Positions 1 to 7,097 of a DNA stretch of 7,234 nt are shown one piece after another. The stretch is from JBAYVY01 sp041674345 (GTDB lineage: Bacteria; Planctomycetota; Phycisphaerae; Phycisphaerales; Zrk34). The first letter of the stretch is position 1. The number at the start of each line of letters is the position of its first letter. The position numbers were made by a program, and so were the translations under genes. The notes under the pieces are model-generated. The model ran no database searches and had not been told where the DNA came from. It worked only from the letters and a program-made list of their open reading frames with translations. Location: the NCBI GenBank assembly GCA_041674345.1, contig JBAYVY010000182.1, positions 1 to 7,234 on the forward strand. The letters are read 5' to 3'.

Positions 1-129
1 CACGGGGTCAAAAAGCCTCGATTCTGCTTCAAAAACGGCGGTAAGATGAGCCAATGTTCGACCATTTTTCGACAAACATTCGTTTTTGGCTCAAAAACGG
101 CGATCACCCGTGAACGGTTACCACAAACT

Positions 130-157
130 TTACTTCCGGGGGCGGGGATTCCGGGCA

Positions 158-174
<17 letters not shown>
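130..174 (+). repeat. Tandem pair of CTTCCGGGGG-type repeats at the 3' end of the decarboxylase gene
   Basis: A 17-bp direct repeat, TTACTTCCGGGGGCGGG, occurs at 130-146 and 158-174, a 28-bp period. The spacer holds a decayed half copy (ATTCCGGGCA). The second copy supplies the last codons and the TAA stop of the minus-strand decarboxylase gene (complement of TTA at 158-160). The first copy lies just beyond the stop. The core ACTTCCGGGGGCGGG recurs at 799-813. Confidence 0.85.
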
Positions 175-1816
<1,642 letters not shown>

Positions 1817-1819
<3 letters not shown>

Positions 1820-1869
1820 GCGGCGATTCCTTATGCAAATTGAACCCGATTCCCCCGAATCGCCGCATG
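1817..1869 (-). promoter_or_regulatory. 13-bp perfect inverted repeat over the decarboxylase ribosome-binding site and start codon
   Basis: CATGCGGCGATTC (1817-1829) is the exact reverse complement of GAATCGCCGCATG (1857-1869), with 27 nt between the arms. In the minus-strand mRNA the downstream arm contains the ATG start (1819-1817) and overlaps the AAGGA ribosome-binding site (1832-1828). Pairing of the arms would hide the start. A second, shorter hairpin, CGATTC (1847-1852) with GAATCG (1857-1862) and a 4-nt loop, uses part of the upstream arm and would free the start. The arms are directly visible. A role as translational switch or operator is inference. Confidence 0.55.
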
Positions 1870-1885
1870 ATAACCCAATCCCGCC

Positions 1886-1928
1886 GCCCCCGGAAGCAGC
1901 CCCGGAAGCTGGGCGGAAACTTCCGGGG
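1886..1928. repeat. Cluster of three CTTCCGGGG(G) copies forming a hairpin between genes
   Basis: The gap between the lipoprotein gene and the decarboxylase gene holds two copies on the minus strand (complement of CCCCCGGAAG at 1887-1896 and of CCCCGGAAG at 1900-1908) and one on the plus strand (CTTCCGGGG at 1920-1928). The last two form a perfect 9-bp stem with an 11-nt loop. It lies about 40 nt downstream of the lipoprotein stop and could act as a weak terminator or RNA-stabilising stem. There is no U-tract, so a classical intrinsic terminator is unlikely. Confidence 0.6.
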
Positions 1929-1969
1929 TCCGGGAGCCGACCAGCCGCGATCCGACGGGGCGCGGTTTA

Positions 1970-2692
1970 CTACTTTTCGGTTCGCGGTTGTTTTTCCCAC
2001 GGCGGCGGCGGTTCCTCGCCCCAAGGGTCTTTCACTACCCGCATGTAACGCACCTTGTGATATTGAAGCACGTCGATTTGAATCCGATTCGCATCATTCG
2101 CGGATGTCATCACAAACACTATCACATCCCCCGCTTGGTATTTTCGCGCGTCGCCTTCAACGCCCTTGAATGAATCAGGGCCTAAATGTTTTAGAAGAAC
2201 CTGATGAATGGCGGCCTGCTTGTCATTCGGCAACTCGCCTTCGATATTCCAACTGGTTTCCCTATCATCCACGCCGCGATGCTCGATTGAATGACGATAA
2301 GATTCAATGCGCATTCCGGTGTCTTGCTGAATAGCAATCAGCAACGGATGTGCATATGCGTTCAGTTTGTCGTGTGATTCATATGACCAGGTATCGTCGA
2401 TCAGGTTGAACTGATAACCGCAGTTGCCGCATCGAATCATCGGTTCCCCCGAATTGAACGGCGTAATCGGTTCCGGTGTGATCTGGTAGATCGGCATGCC
2501 GTGTTCGTCCCCCAGTTGATTTCTCGGTCGATAATCGGTGAATTGATAATCATGCACCTTGCAGGGACAGTCGGGAATCATCATCCTGCTTGCGATGTCG
2601 TAGGGCATATCCGTCCTCGCGCACCCGGCGATGAGGACGAGCAACAGCGACATCCCCGTCACAGCGAAGCGATTTGAGATGGTTCCGGTCAT
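1970..2692 (-). CDS. Hypothetical lipoprotein with two Cys pairs
   Basis: I do not recognise the family. From ATG at 2692 the protein has 240 residues. A type II signal peptide is clear: a charged start (MTGTISNRF), a hydrophobic core (GMSLLLVL) and the lipobox LIAGC, with Cys24 as the lipid-anchored residue. The mature part is therefore probably attached to a membrane facing the periplasm or outside. It carries C-x-C at 42-44 (DCPCK) and C-x2-C at 88-91 (RCGNCGYQF), which together could bind a metal such as zinc. The rest looks soluble and mixed alpha/beta, ending in a Pro/Trp-rich tail (EEPPPPWEKQ). The frame stays open for 77 more codons upstream (to 2923), but the signal peptide argues for the internal start. 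The ATG overlaps the TGA of another upstream reading frame (ATGA), which hints at translational coupling. Confidence 0.7.
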   Translation of the reverse strand: MTGTISNRFAVTGMSLLLVLIAGCARTDMPYDIASRMMIPDCPCKVHDYQFTDYRPRNQLGDEHGMPIYQITPEPITPFNSGEPMIRCGNCGYQFNLIDDTWSYESHDKLNAYAHPLLIAIQQDTGMRIESYRHSIEHRGVDDRETSWNIEGELPNDKQAAIHQVLLKHLGPDSFKGVEGDARKYQAGDVIVFVMTSANDANRIQIDVLQYHKVRYMRVVKDPWGEEPPPPWEKQPRTEK

Positions 2693-2923
2693 GGCGTGTC
2701 CCCGTGGGTGTGCGATAAGGGAATTGTAACCAGCTTCCAACTTCCGGGGGTTCGCAGGGCAATCGCATAATCTGATGCGGCGGCCAGCACCTTCAGCAGG
2801 TAGACGTGGTCCCAGCCATGCCGGCACTCCTTCCGGCAACGTGAATGCTCCAACCGCCAGGCCTGGCAACAACGAAATGCACACTATCGCCAACATTCCC
2901 CGGGCGCAATACCTAACATGCAC
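2693..2923 (-). other. Ambiguous open stretch upstream of the lipoprotein gene, possibly a gene remnant
   Basis: Two minus-strand frames are open here. One is continuous with the lipoprotein frame and contains a signal-peptide-like MLAIVCISLLPGLAVGAF, then low-complexity Arg/Pro/Gly sequence. The other holds a more protein-like stretch, HGWDHVYLLKVLAAASDYAI, and ends in a TGA (2691-2689) that overlaps the lipoprotein ATG. It opens only after a TAG near 2886-2884 and has no ATG; a TTG is the only early candidate start. The two could be halves of one small secreted protein broken by a frameshift. A CTTCCGGGGG copy (2741-2750) lies inside both frames. I cannot tell whether either is translated. 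Confidence 0.25.
2740..2750 (+). repeat. CTTCCGGGGG repeat copy
   Basis: ACTTCCGGGGG followed by TTCG lies about 50 nt upstream of the lipoprotein start codon. It is an exact copy of the dispersed 10-mer on the plus strand, opposite to the direction of the gene. Confidence 0.7.
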
Positions 2924-2992
2924 CTAACTCCCATGAGCCGTCGAATTAGATGCGTTCGCCCTGGCATACATAAGCCCTTGAACATTCGGTGC

Positions 2993-3021
2993 TTGACCCG
3001 GTTGGCCGGCGATGCGATACT
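2993..3021 (+). promoter_or_regulatory. Sigma70-type promoter for the HU-family gene
   Basis: TTGACC (2993-2998), a 17-bp spacer, then GATACT (3016-3021). TGC immediately before the -10 box makes an extended -10 element. Transcription would start near 3028, leaving a leader of about 90 nt before the HU-family ATG at 3119. No other gene on the plus strand lies nearby. On the minus strand only a weak -10-like TCTAAT (2950-2945) is seen that could serve the lipoprotein gene. I see nothing else in the 2924-3118 gap. Confidence 0.6.
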
Positions 3022-3105
3022 TGGCTGTTGGGTTCGGGCCGACGGCTGGAGTCCATAATTATCCTGACTTCCACCGCGCATGTCGCATAGGGTGTATGAT
3101 CGAAC

Positions 3106-3110
3106 AAGGG
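3106..3110 (+). promoter_or_regulatory. Ribosome-binding site that decides the HU-family start
   Basis: AAGGG with an 8-nt spacer to ATG at 3119. The frame also has an ATG at 3080, but that start has no purine-rich leader and would add 13 residues not typical of the family, which begins directly with M-x-x-T-K-x-E-L. Confidence 0.7.
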
Positions 3111-3118
3111 ATCCGCTC

Positions 3119-3448
3119 ATGGCCACTATCACCAAAAAAGAATTGATCGACCGTATCGCTGACGCCACCGGAGAGAAACGCGTCGCCGTGAAAAAAATCG
3201 TCCAGGGTTTCCTCGACAACATCATCGTCGAACTCGGCCGGAACAACCGTCTGGAGTTCCGCGACTTCGGCGTGTTCGAGGTCAAACAACGCGCCGCACG
3301 CATGGCGCAAAACCCCAAGACCCTCGAACGCGTCGCCGTGCCCCCCAAACGCACCGTCAAGTTCAAGTCCGGCCATATGATGAAAAAAGCCTTGGACACC
3401 TCCGACGCCTCCACCCTCGACTTCTCATCCTCCAATGATGATGAGTAA
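3119..3448 (+). CDS. HU/IHF-family histone-like DNA-binding protein with acidic tail
   Basis: A 109-residue nucleoid protein expected to act as a dimer that bends and compacts DNA. The N-terminal helices begin MATITKKELIDRIADATG. The conserved core RDFGVFEVKQRAARMAQNP (48-66) leads into the DNA-binding beta arm, with the Asn65-Pro66 that intercalates into DNA in this family. The C-terminal KFKSGHMMKKAL (81-92) closes the fold. Two details differ from the common form: the usual NPxTG reads NPKTL, and after residue 92 there is an extra Ser/Asp-rich acidic tail (about 17 residues, ending SSSNDDE), whereas typical HU ends near residue 90. HU and IHF subunits cannot be told apart safely here, so no symbol is given. 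It has its own promoter and ribosome-binding site and is followed by a repeat block, so it is probably transcribed alone. Confidence 0.92.
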   Translation: MATITKKELIDRIADATGEKRVAVKKIVQGFLDNIIVELGRNNRLEFRDFGVFEVKQRAARMAQNPKTLERVAVPPKRTVKFKSGHMMKKALDTSDASTLDFSSSNDDE

Positions 3449-3461
3449 GCCCGGAATGCCA

Positions 3462-3590
3462 AATGACGAATGTCGAATGACGAATGAATGACCAATGACG
3501 AATGTCGAATGCCCGATATTCGACCGCCGTCCATTTCGTCATTATTAGGCATTCGTCATTCTTTCGTCATTCTTTCGTCATTCGTCATTC
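3462..3590. repeat. Direct and inverted AATGACGAATG repeat block between the HU-family gene and bioF
   Basis: AATGACGAATG occurs at 3462-3472, 3476-3486 and 3494-3504. The 18-mer AATGACGAATGTCGAATG is present twice (3462-3479, 3494-3511). The reverse complement CATTCGTCATT appears at 3550-3560 and 3579-3589, with shorter TTTCGTCATT copies between. The two sides can fold into a long imperfect stem. It is AT-rich with no U-tract, so it is a REP-like or palindromic element rather than a standard terminator. It fills nearly the whole gap and ends 4 nt before the bioF start. Confidence 0.8.
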
Positions 3591-3593
3591 CCC

Positions 3594-4823
3594 ATGCCCA
3601 CCTGGCTCGATCAACTGCGTCACGATCTGACTTCGCTGGAGCAATCGCACCTGCGCCGCGCCCTGCGCCCGCTCGATCATTGCGATCGCATCGTCAACTT
3701 CCGGGGGCGTCACGCAGGCAAGCCCCTGCTGAATCTCGCGTCCAATGATTACCTGGGCCTGGCATCCCATCCGCATCTGCGCGATGCGGTCGTGCGGGCC
3801 GCGCAGCAACAGGGCGTCGGCAGCGGCGCGTCCCGTCTGGTCACCGGCCACCTCGAAGCGCATGCCGCCCTCGAAGCGCGGTTCGCCAAGTTCAAACACG
3901 CCGAGGCCGCCCTGCTGTTTCCCACGGGTTTCATGGCCAATCTCGCCGTACTCACATCGCTGATTACTTCCGGGGGTTCCGGGGGTTCCGGGGGTCTGAT
4001 CGTGATGGACAAACTCAATCACGCCTCGCTGATCGACGCCGCCCGTTACAGCGGGGCCGACGTCCGCGTCTATCCGCATCTGAATTACCGCAAAGCCGAA
4101 CGATTGCTCGCTGAATCCGACGCCCCGCGCAAACTCCTCATCAGCGACACCGTTTTCTCGATGGATGGCGACTGTGCCGACATCCACAAACTTTGCGAAC
4201 TGCGCGACCGTTACGATGCCATCCTCATCGTCGATGAAGCCCACGCCACCGGCGTACTCGGCGACAACGGCGAAGGACTTGGCGTGATGCGCTTCAGTGC
4301 ATCCGGCTCGCAACTTCCGGGTGCCGATGTTGCGATATCCACCGCCAGCAAAGCGCTCGGTTCGCTCGGCGGCATCGTCACCGGCCCGCAAGTGGTCATT
4401 GACACGCTCATCAATCGCGCCCGTTCATTCATCTACACCACCGCCGTGCCGCCCACCACCGTCGCCGCGATCGACGCCGCACTTGATGTGCTCCGCGATG
4501 AACCCCATCGCCGCTCCCGGCTGGGCGATCTGAGTGCGCATGTCCGCGGGGAATTAAACTTCCGGGGGTGGCATGTTCCGATGGACAACACGCCGATCAT
4601 CCCCCTGATCGTGGGCAGCGCCGAAGCCGCGCTCGCCCTGTCGCAACAACTCGAACAAGCCGGCCTGCTCGTCCCCGCCATCCGCCCACCCACCGTCCCG
4701 CCGAACACCGCCCGCCTCCGCCTCTCCCTCCGCTGCGACCTGACCGACGACGATGTGCAACACCTGCTCGACGCGCTATCGGAGCCGCCGTGTCCTCACG
4801 GCGGGCAACCCCGCCCGCGCTGA
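3594..4823 (+). CDS. bioF: 8-amino-7-oxononanoate synthase (biotin synthesis)
   Basis: A 409-residue pyridoxal-phosphate enzyme of the alpha-oxoamine synthase family. It joins pimeloyl thioester and L-alanine to form 8-amino-7-oxononanoate, the first step in building the biotin ring. Landmarks: LNLASNDYLGLA (46-57), the GSGASRLVTG segment (77-85), the cofactor-stacking His143 (KLNHASLID), DEAHATGVLG with Asp214 and His217, and the Schiff-base Lys253 (STASKALGSLGG). IRPPTVPPNTARLRLSL near the end matches BioF better than the related 2-amino-3-ketobutyrate ligase. Length is slightly above the usual 385-390 because of repeat-derived segments: NFRG at 35-38, (SGG)3 at 126-134 and NFRG at 322-325. 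LPG at 241-243 comes from a near-match to the motif. The ATG at 3594 has no Shine-Dalgarno sequence, since the repeat block runs up to it. The 3' end overlaps the sulfatase relic. Probably active, although the (SGG)3 lies just before the His143 region. Confidence 0.88.
   Translation: MPTWLDQLRHDLTSLEQSHLRRALRPLDHCDRIVNFRGRHAGKPLLNLASNDYLGLASHPHLRDAVVRAAQQQGVGSGASRLVTGHLEAHAALEARFAKFKHAEAALLFPTGFMANLAVLTSLITSGGSGGSGGLIVMDKLNHASLIDAARYSGADVRVYPHLNYRKAERLLAESDAPRKLLISDTVFSMDGDCADIHKLCELRDRYDAILIVDEAHATGVLGDNGEGLGVMRFSASGSQLPGADVAISTASKALGSLGGIVTGPQVVIDTLINRARSFIYTTAVPPTTVAAIDAALDVLRDEPHRRSRLGDLSAHVRGELNFRGWHVPMDNTPIIPLIVGSAEAALALSQQLEQAGLLVPAIRPPTVPPNTARLRLSLRCDLTDDDVQHLLDALSEPPCPHGGQPRPR
3697..3708 (+). 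repeat. CTTCCGGGGG repeat copy in bioF, frame N-F-R-G
   Basis: ACTTCCGGGGGC inside the N-terminal part of bioF. It encodes part of VNFRGRH (residues 34-40), just before the conserved LNLASNDYLGL segment. Related enzymes usually have a short variable turn here. Confidence 0.7.
3966..3994 (+). repeat. Three-unit TTCCGGGGG minisatellite in bioF
   Basis: The 9-bp unit TTCCGGGGG is repeated three times (3968-3976, 3977-3985, 3986-3994) after AC. Because the unit is 9 bp, the frame is kept, and it encodes Ser-Gly-Gly three times (residues 126-134). Orthologues normally have a short loop here before the D-x-x-x-H motif. The array is probably an expansion of one dispersed CTTCCGGGGG copy. Confidence 0.8.
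4313..4321 (+). repeat. Degenerate CTTCCGGG copy in bioF
   Basis: ACTTCCGGGT matches the dispersed motif for its first eight core bases and encodes Leu-Pro-Gly (241-243). With this short a match, chance similarity is possible. Confidence 0.35.
4558..4568 (+). repeat. CTTCCGGGGG repeat copy near the bioF 3' end
   Basis: ACTTCCGGGGG encodes part of LNFRGWH (residues 321-327) in the C-terminal domain of BioF, in the same frame as the copy at 3697-3708. It is an exact copy of the 10-mer. Confidence 0.7.
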
Positions 4824-5603
4824 TCGCCGTTCACAGCGTCGGCGACCCCAATCTTCATACGCCCAACATTGATCGCCTGGCCACCGAAGGCCTTTGGTTT
4901 GACGGCGCGGTCGGCGGTTGTCCGCTCAGCTCGCCTTGTCGCGGTTCGATGCTCACCGGGCGTTATCCGCACCATGCCGTGCCCGGCCATGAATATCCCC
5001 TGCCTGACGGCATGCCCACCATCGCCGAGCCGTTTAATCAGGCCGGTTATCACACCGCGTACCTCGGCAAGTGGCGCATCGACGGCTTCAAGGAAGCCGA
5101 CGGCCGCGCCGGTCTGCACATCATCCCCCGTCAACGCCGCGGCGGATTCCGCAAATGGATCGGCTACGAAAACAACAACGCCCAATGGGATTGCCACGTG
5201 CATGGGCACGACGAACCATGTGGACCTCGGCCCCACGTCCCTCGGCCTCTGCGGCATCGACGTGCCCGACTGGATGGAAGGCACCGATTACTCGGCTCAT
5301 CGCACGCACGGACGATCGCCGACATCCGATGAACCCGATTCCGCGTTCCTGCAACTGGTCGTCCCCACCGGTCACGGCGACTGCACCGACCGCCCCTGGC
5401 GCGGCGTTGTCACACGCGACGGCTGGAAATACGCTTGCCTCGAACATCAACCCTGGCTCATGTTCGATCTCAACACCGATCCCTACGAACAGGTCAATCT
5501 CGCCCACAACATCGCCCATACCCCCAGGCGAGCCGAACTTCAGGCCAAACTCCGATACTGGATTGAAAAAACCGGCGACGAATTCCCCCTGCCGGTGCTG
5601 TGA
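4790..5603 (+). pseudogene. Decayed formylglycine-type sulfatase with internal deletion and frame change
   Basis: Relic of a family S1 (arylsulfatase-like) enzyme. The first part, read from GTG 4790, contains DPNLHTPNIDRLATEGLWF, the activation-site region GCPLSSPCRGSMLTGRYPH, PTIAEPFNQAGYHTAYLGKW, and GFRKWIGYENNNAQWDCHVHG. Near 5200 the frame changes, and the C-terminal part follows: NHVDLGPTSLGLCGIDVPDW, then RPWRGVVTRDGWKYA and WLMFDLNTDPYEQVNLAHN, ending at 5603. About 270 residues remain, against roughly 450-500 in the family. The central portion with the distal metal ligands is missing. The N-terminal metal-binding Asp pair is also absent: residues before SVGDPN do not look like a sulfatase start. 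The residue to be converted to formylglycine is Ser47 instead of Cys, and the catalytic KWH is KWR (codon CGC at 5075-5077). The gene overlaps the bioF 3' end by 34 nt. Almost certainly inactive. Confidence 0.85.
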
Positions 5604-5608
5604 GTCCG

Positions 5609-5773
5609 ATGAAAAGCGAGAGGCGATTGTCGCCGGATCATTATGCCGATGCGGTCGAAGATGTTTATGCCCGGATGTCGGAGTATCCGCACCGTTCATC
5701 CCGCGATATGATTTGCCGATGTATCATGCGTACTTCCAAAACCACTAACGAAGTCTTTGTTCATGTCGATTGA
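5609..5773 (+). CDS. Possible 54-residue ORF, unrecognised, low support
   Basis: An ATG five bases after the sulfatase relic stop opens a 54-codon frame, starting MKSERRLSPDHYADAVEDVY and ending by overlapping the first codons of the downstream dehydrogenase gene. The first 25 residues look helical and protein-like; the rest (RDMICRCIMRTSKTTNE) does not. No clear ribosome-binding site is present. It could be a remnant of another gene or simply chance. No promoter for the dehydrogenase gene could be identified with confidence in this gap. Confidence 0.2.
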   Translation: MKSERRLSPDHYADAVEDVYARMSEYPHRSSRDMICRCIMRTSKTTNEVFVHVD

Positions 5774-7076
5774 AAACATCATTCGCAACCACACCGCCAC
5801 GGTCGGCGTCATCGGATTGGGATACGTCGGCCTGCCGCTGGTCCGGGCGTTCCACCAGGCCGGTTTCAAAACCCTCGGCTTGGATGTGGACGACCGCAAG
5901 GTCCAGGCCCTGCGCCGCGGCGAAAATTATCTCCAACACCTCGGCACCGACTTCGTCAAGGAAATGGTCGCCTCCGGACGCTTCAACGCCACCAGCGATT
6001 TGTCCGAACTGGGCAAGCCCGATGCGATCATCGTCTGCGTACCCACGCCGCTGGGCAAGCATTTGGAACCCGACCTCAGCTACATCGAACAGACCACCGA
6101 CGCCATCGCCGCCACGCTGCGCCCCGGCCAACTGATCGTGCTGGAATCCACCACCTATCCCGGCACCACGCGCCTGGTCATGCAGCCACGCCTGGACGCG
6201 CGCGGCCTGAAGTGCGGCTCCGATTACTTCCTCGCGTTCAGCCCCGAACGCGAAGACCCCGGTCGCAAGGATCACCAGACGCAGACCATTCCCAAACTGG
6301 TCGGCGGCATCGACGCCCGCAGCGGCGAACTGGCCGTGATGCTCTATTCCCAGGCCATTAAAAAGGTCATTCCCGTTTCCTCCGCCGAGGTCGCCGAGTC
6401 CGCCAAGCTGCTGGAAAACATTTACCGCGCGGTGAACATCGCGCTGGTCAACGAAATGAAAGTCGTGCTGGAACGCATGGGCATCGACATCTGGGAAGTG
6501 GTTGACGCGGCTTCCACCAAGCCGTTCGGTTTCCAGGCGTTCTACCCCGGCCCGGGGCTGGGCGGGCACTGCATTCCCATCGACCCGTACTACCTCACCT
6601 GGCGCGCCAAGGAAGTCGGCCTGCCCACCCGCTTCATCGAACTGGCCGGCGAAGTCAATCACAACATGCCCGATTATGTCGTCCAGCGCGTCGCGCTGGC
6701 GCTCAACCAACGCTCCAAAAGCGTCAACAACGCCCGCGTCCTCGTGCTCGGCCTGGCGTACAAACCCAATATCGACGACGTGCGCGAAAGCCCCAGTTTC
6801 GAGCTGATCGAAAAGCTCACCGCCCTCGGCGCCAAGGTCGATTACAACGACCCGCACGTGCCCAGGACGCATCATATGCGACACTTCGGCGACCTGAACA
6901 TGTCCAGCGTCGAACTGACCGCAAAATCACTGGCGAGCTACGACTGCGTACTGATCGCCACGCATCACGCGGCTTACGACTGGCAGATGGTCGCCGATCA
7001 CGCCCAACTCATCGTCGATTCCCGCGGTGTGATGCGCAACGTCAAAGTGGATCCCGCCAAACTGGTCTCCGCATGA
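5763..7076 (+). CDS. UDP-sugar 6-dehydrogenase (WbpA/UDP-N-acetylglucosamine type)
   Basis: A 437-residue cytoplasmic, NAD-dependent enzyme that oxidises C6 of a UDP-hexose(amine) to the uronic acid, feeding surface-polysaccharide synthesis. The Rossmann motif GLGYVGLPL lies at 18-26, with the acidic Asp41 for the NAD ribose. PTPLGKHLEPDLSYI (95-108) and ESTTYPGTT (128-136) follow. The central AESAKLLENIYRAVNIALVNE (211-231) contains the conserved Lys215. The catalytic Cys270 sits in GPGLGGHCIPIDPYYLTWRA, a form typical of WbpA-like UDP-N-acetylglucosamine dehydrogenases rather than Ugd. The C-terminal domain has LGLAYKPNIDDVRESPS (329-345). Length is normal. ATG 5763 is preferred. A TTG at 5757 would add only two residues, and the upstream purines (CGAAG) are weak for either. 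No other polysaccharide gene is in the window, so the sugar product and operon are unknown. Free of the CTTCCGGGGG repeats. Confidence 0.93.
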   Translation: MSIENIIRNHTATVGVIGLGYVGLPLVRAFHQAGFKTLGLDVDDRKVQALRRGENYLQHLGTDFVKEMVASGRFNATSDLSELGKPDAIIVCVPTPLGKHLEPDLSYIEQTTDAIAATLRPGQLIVLESTTYPGTTRLVMQPRLDARGLKCGSDYFLAFSPEREDPGRKDHQTQTIPKLVGGIDARSGELAVMLYSQAIKKVIPVSSAEVAESAKLLENIYRAVNIALVNEMKVVLERMGIDIWEVVDAASTKPFGFQAFYPGPGLGGHCIPIDPYYLTWRAKEVGLPTRFIELAGEVNHNMPDYVVQRVALALNQRSKSVNNARVLVLGLAYKPNIDDVRESPSFELIEKLTALGAKVDYNDPHVPRTHHMRHFGDLNMSSVELTAKSLASYDCVLIATHHAAYDWQMVADHAQLIVDSRGVMRNVKVDPAKLVSA

Positions 7077-7097
7077 CCCGCCCCCCGGAAATGATGA

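Noticed and set aside
28..102. TCAAAAACGGCG direct repeat (29-40, 91-102) and a GAGCCA/TGGCTC, AATGTT/AACATT imperfect stem, considered as a terminator for the decarboxylase gene
   Set aside because: The stem is short and broken by a large asymmetric loop and has no U-tract on the minus strand. I could not support a function, and the open plus-strand frame from 46 to 243 looks like chance.
2884..3552. 222-codon minus-strand open frame covering the HU-family gene
   Set aside because: Its start lies in the repeat block and most of it is antisense to the HU-family gene; no protein-like features.
3462..3590. CRISPR array
   Set aside because: The repeats are short, irregularly spaced, in both orientations and partly overlapping, with no constant spacer length and no cas gene. 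A palindromic or REP-like block fits better.
3585..4391. 268-codon minus-strand open frame
   Set aside because: Antisense to bioF, whose motifs are unmistakable.
5745..6884. 379-codon minus-strand open frame
   Set aside because: Antisense to the intact UDP-sugar dehydrogenase gene. It has no recognisable motif and its Gly/Asp/Val-rich composition fits a shadow.
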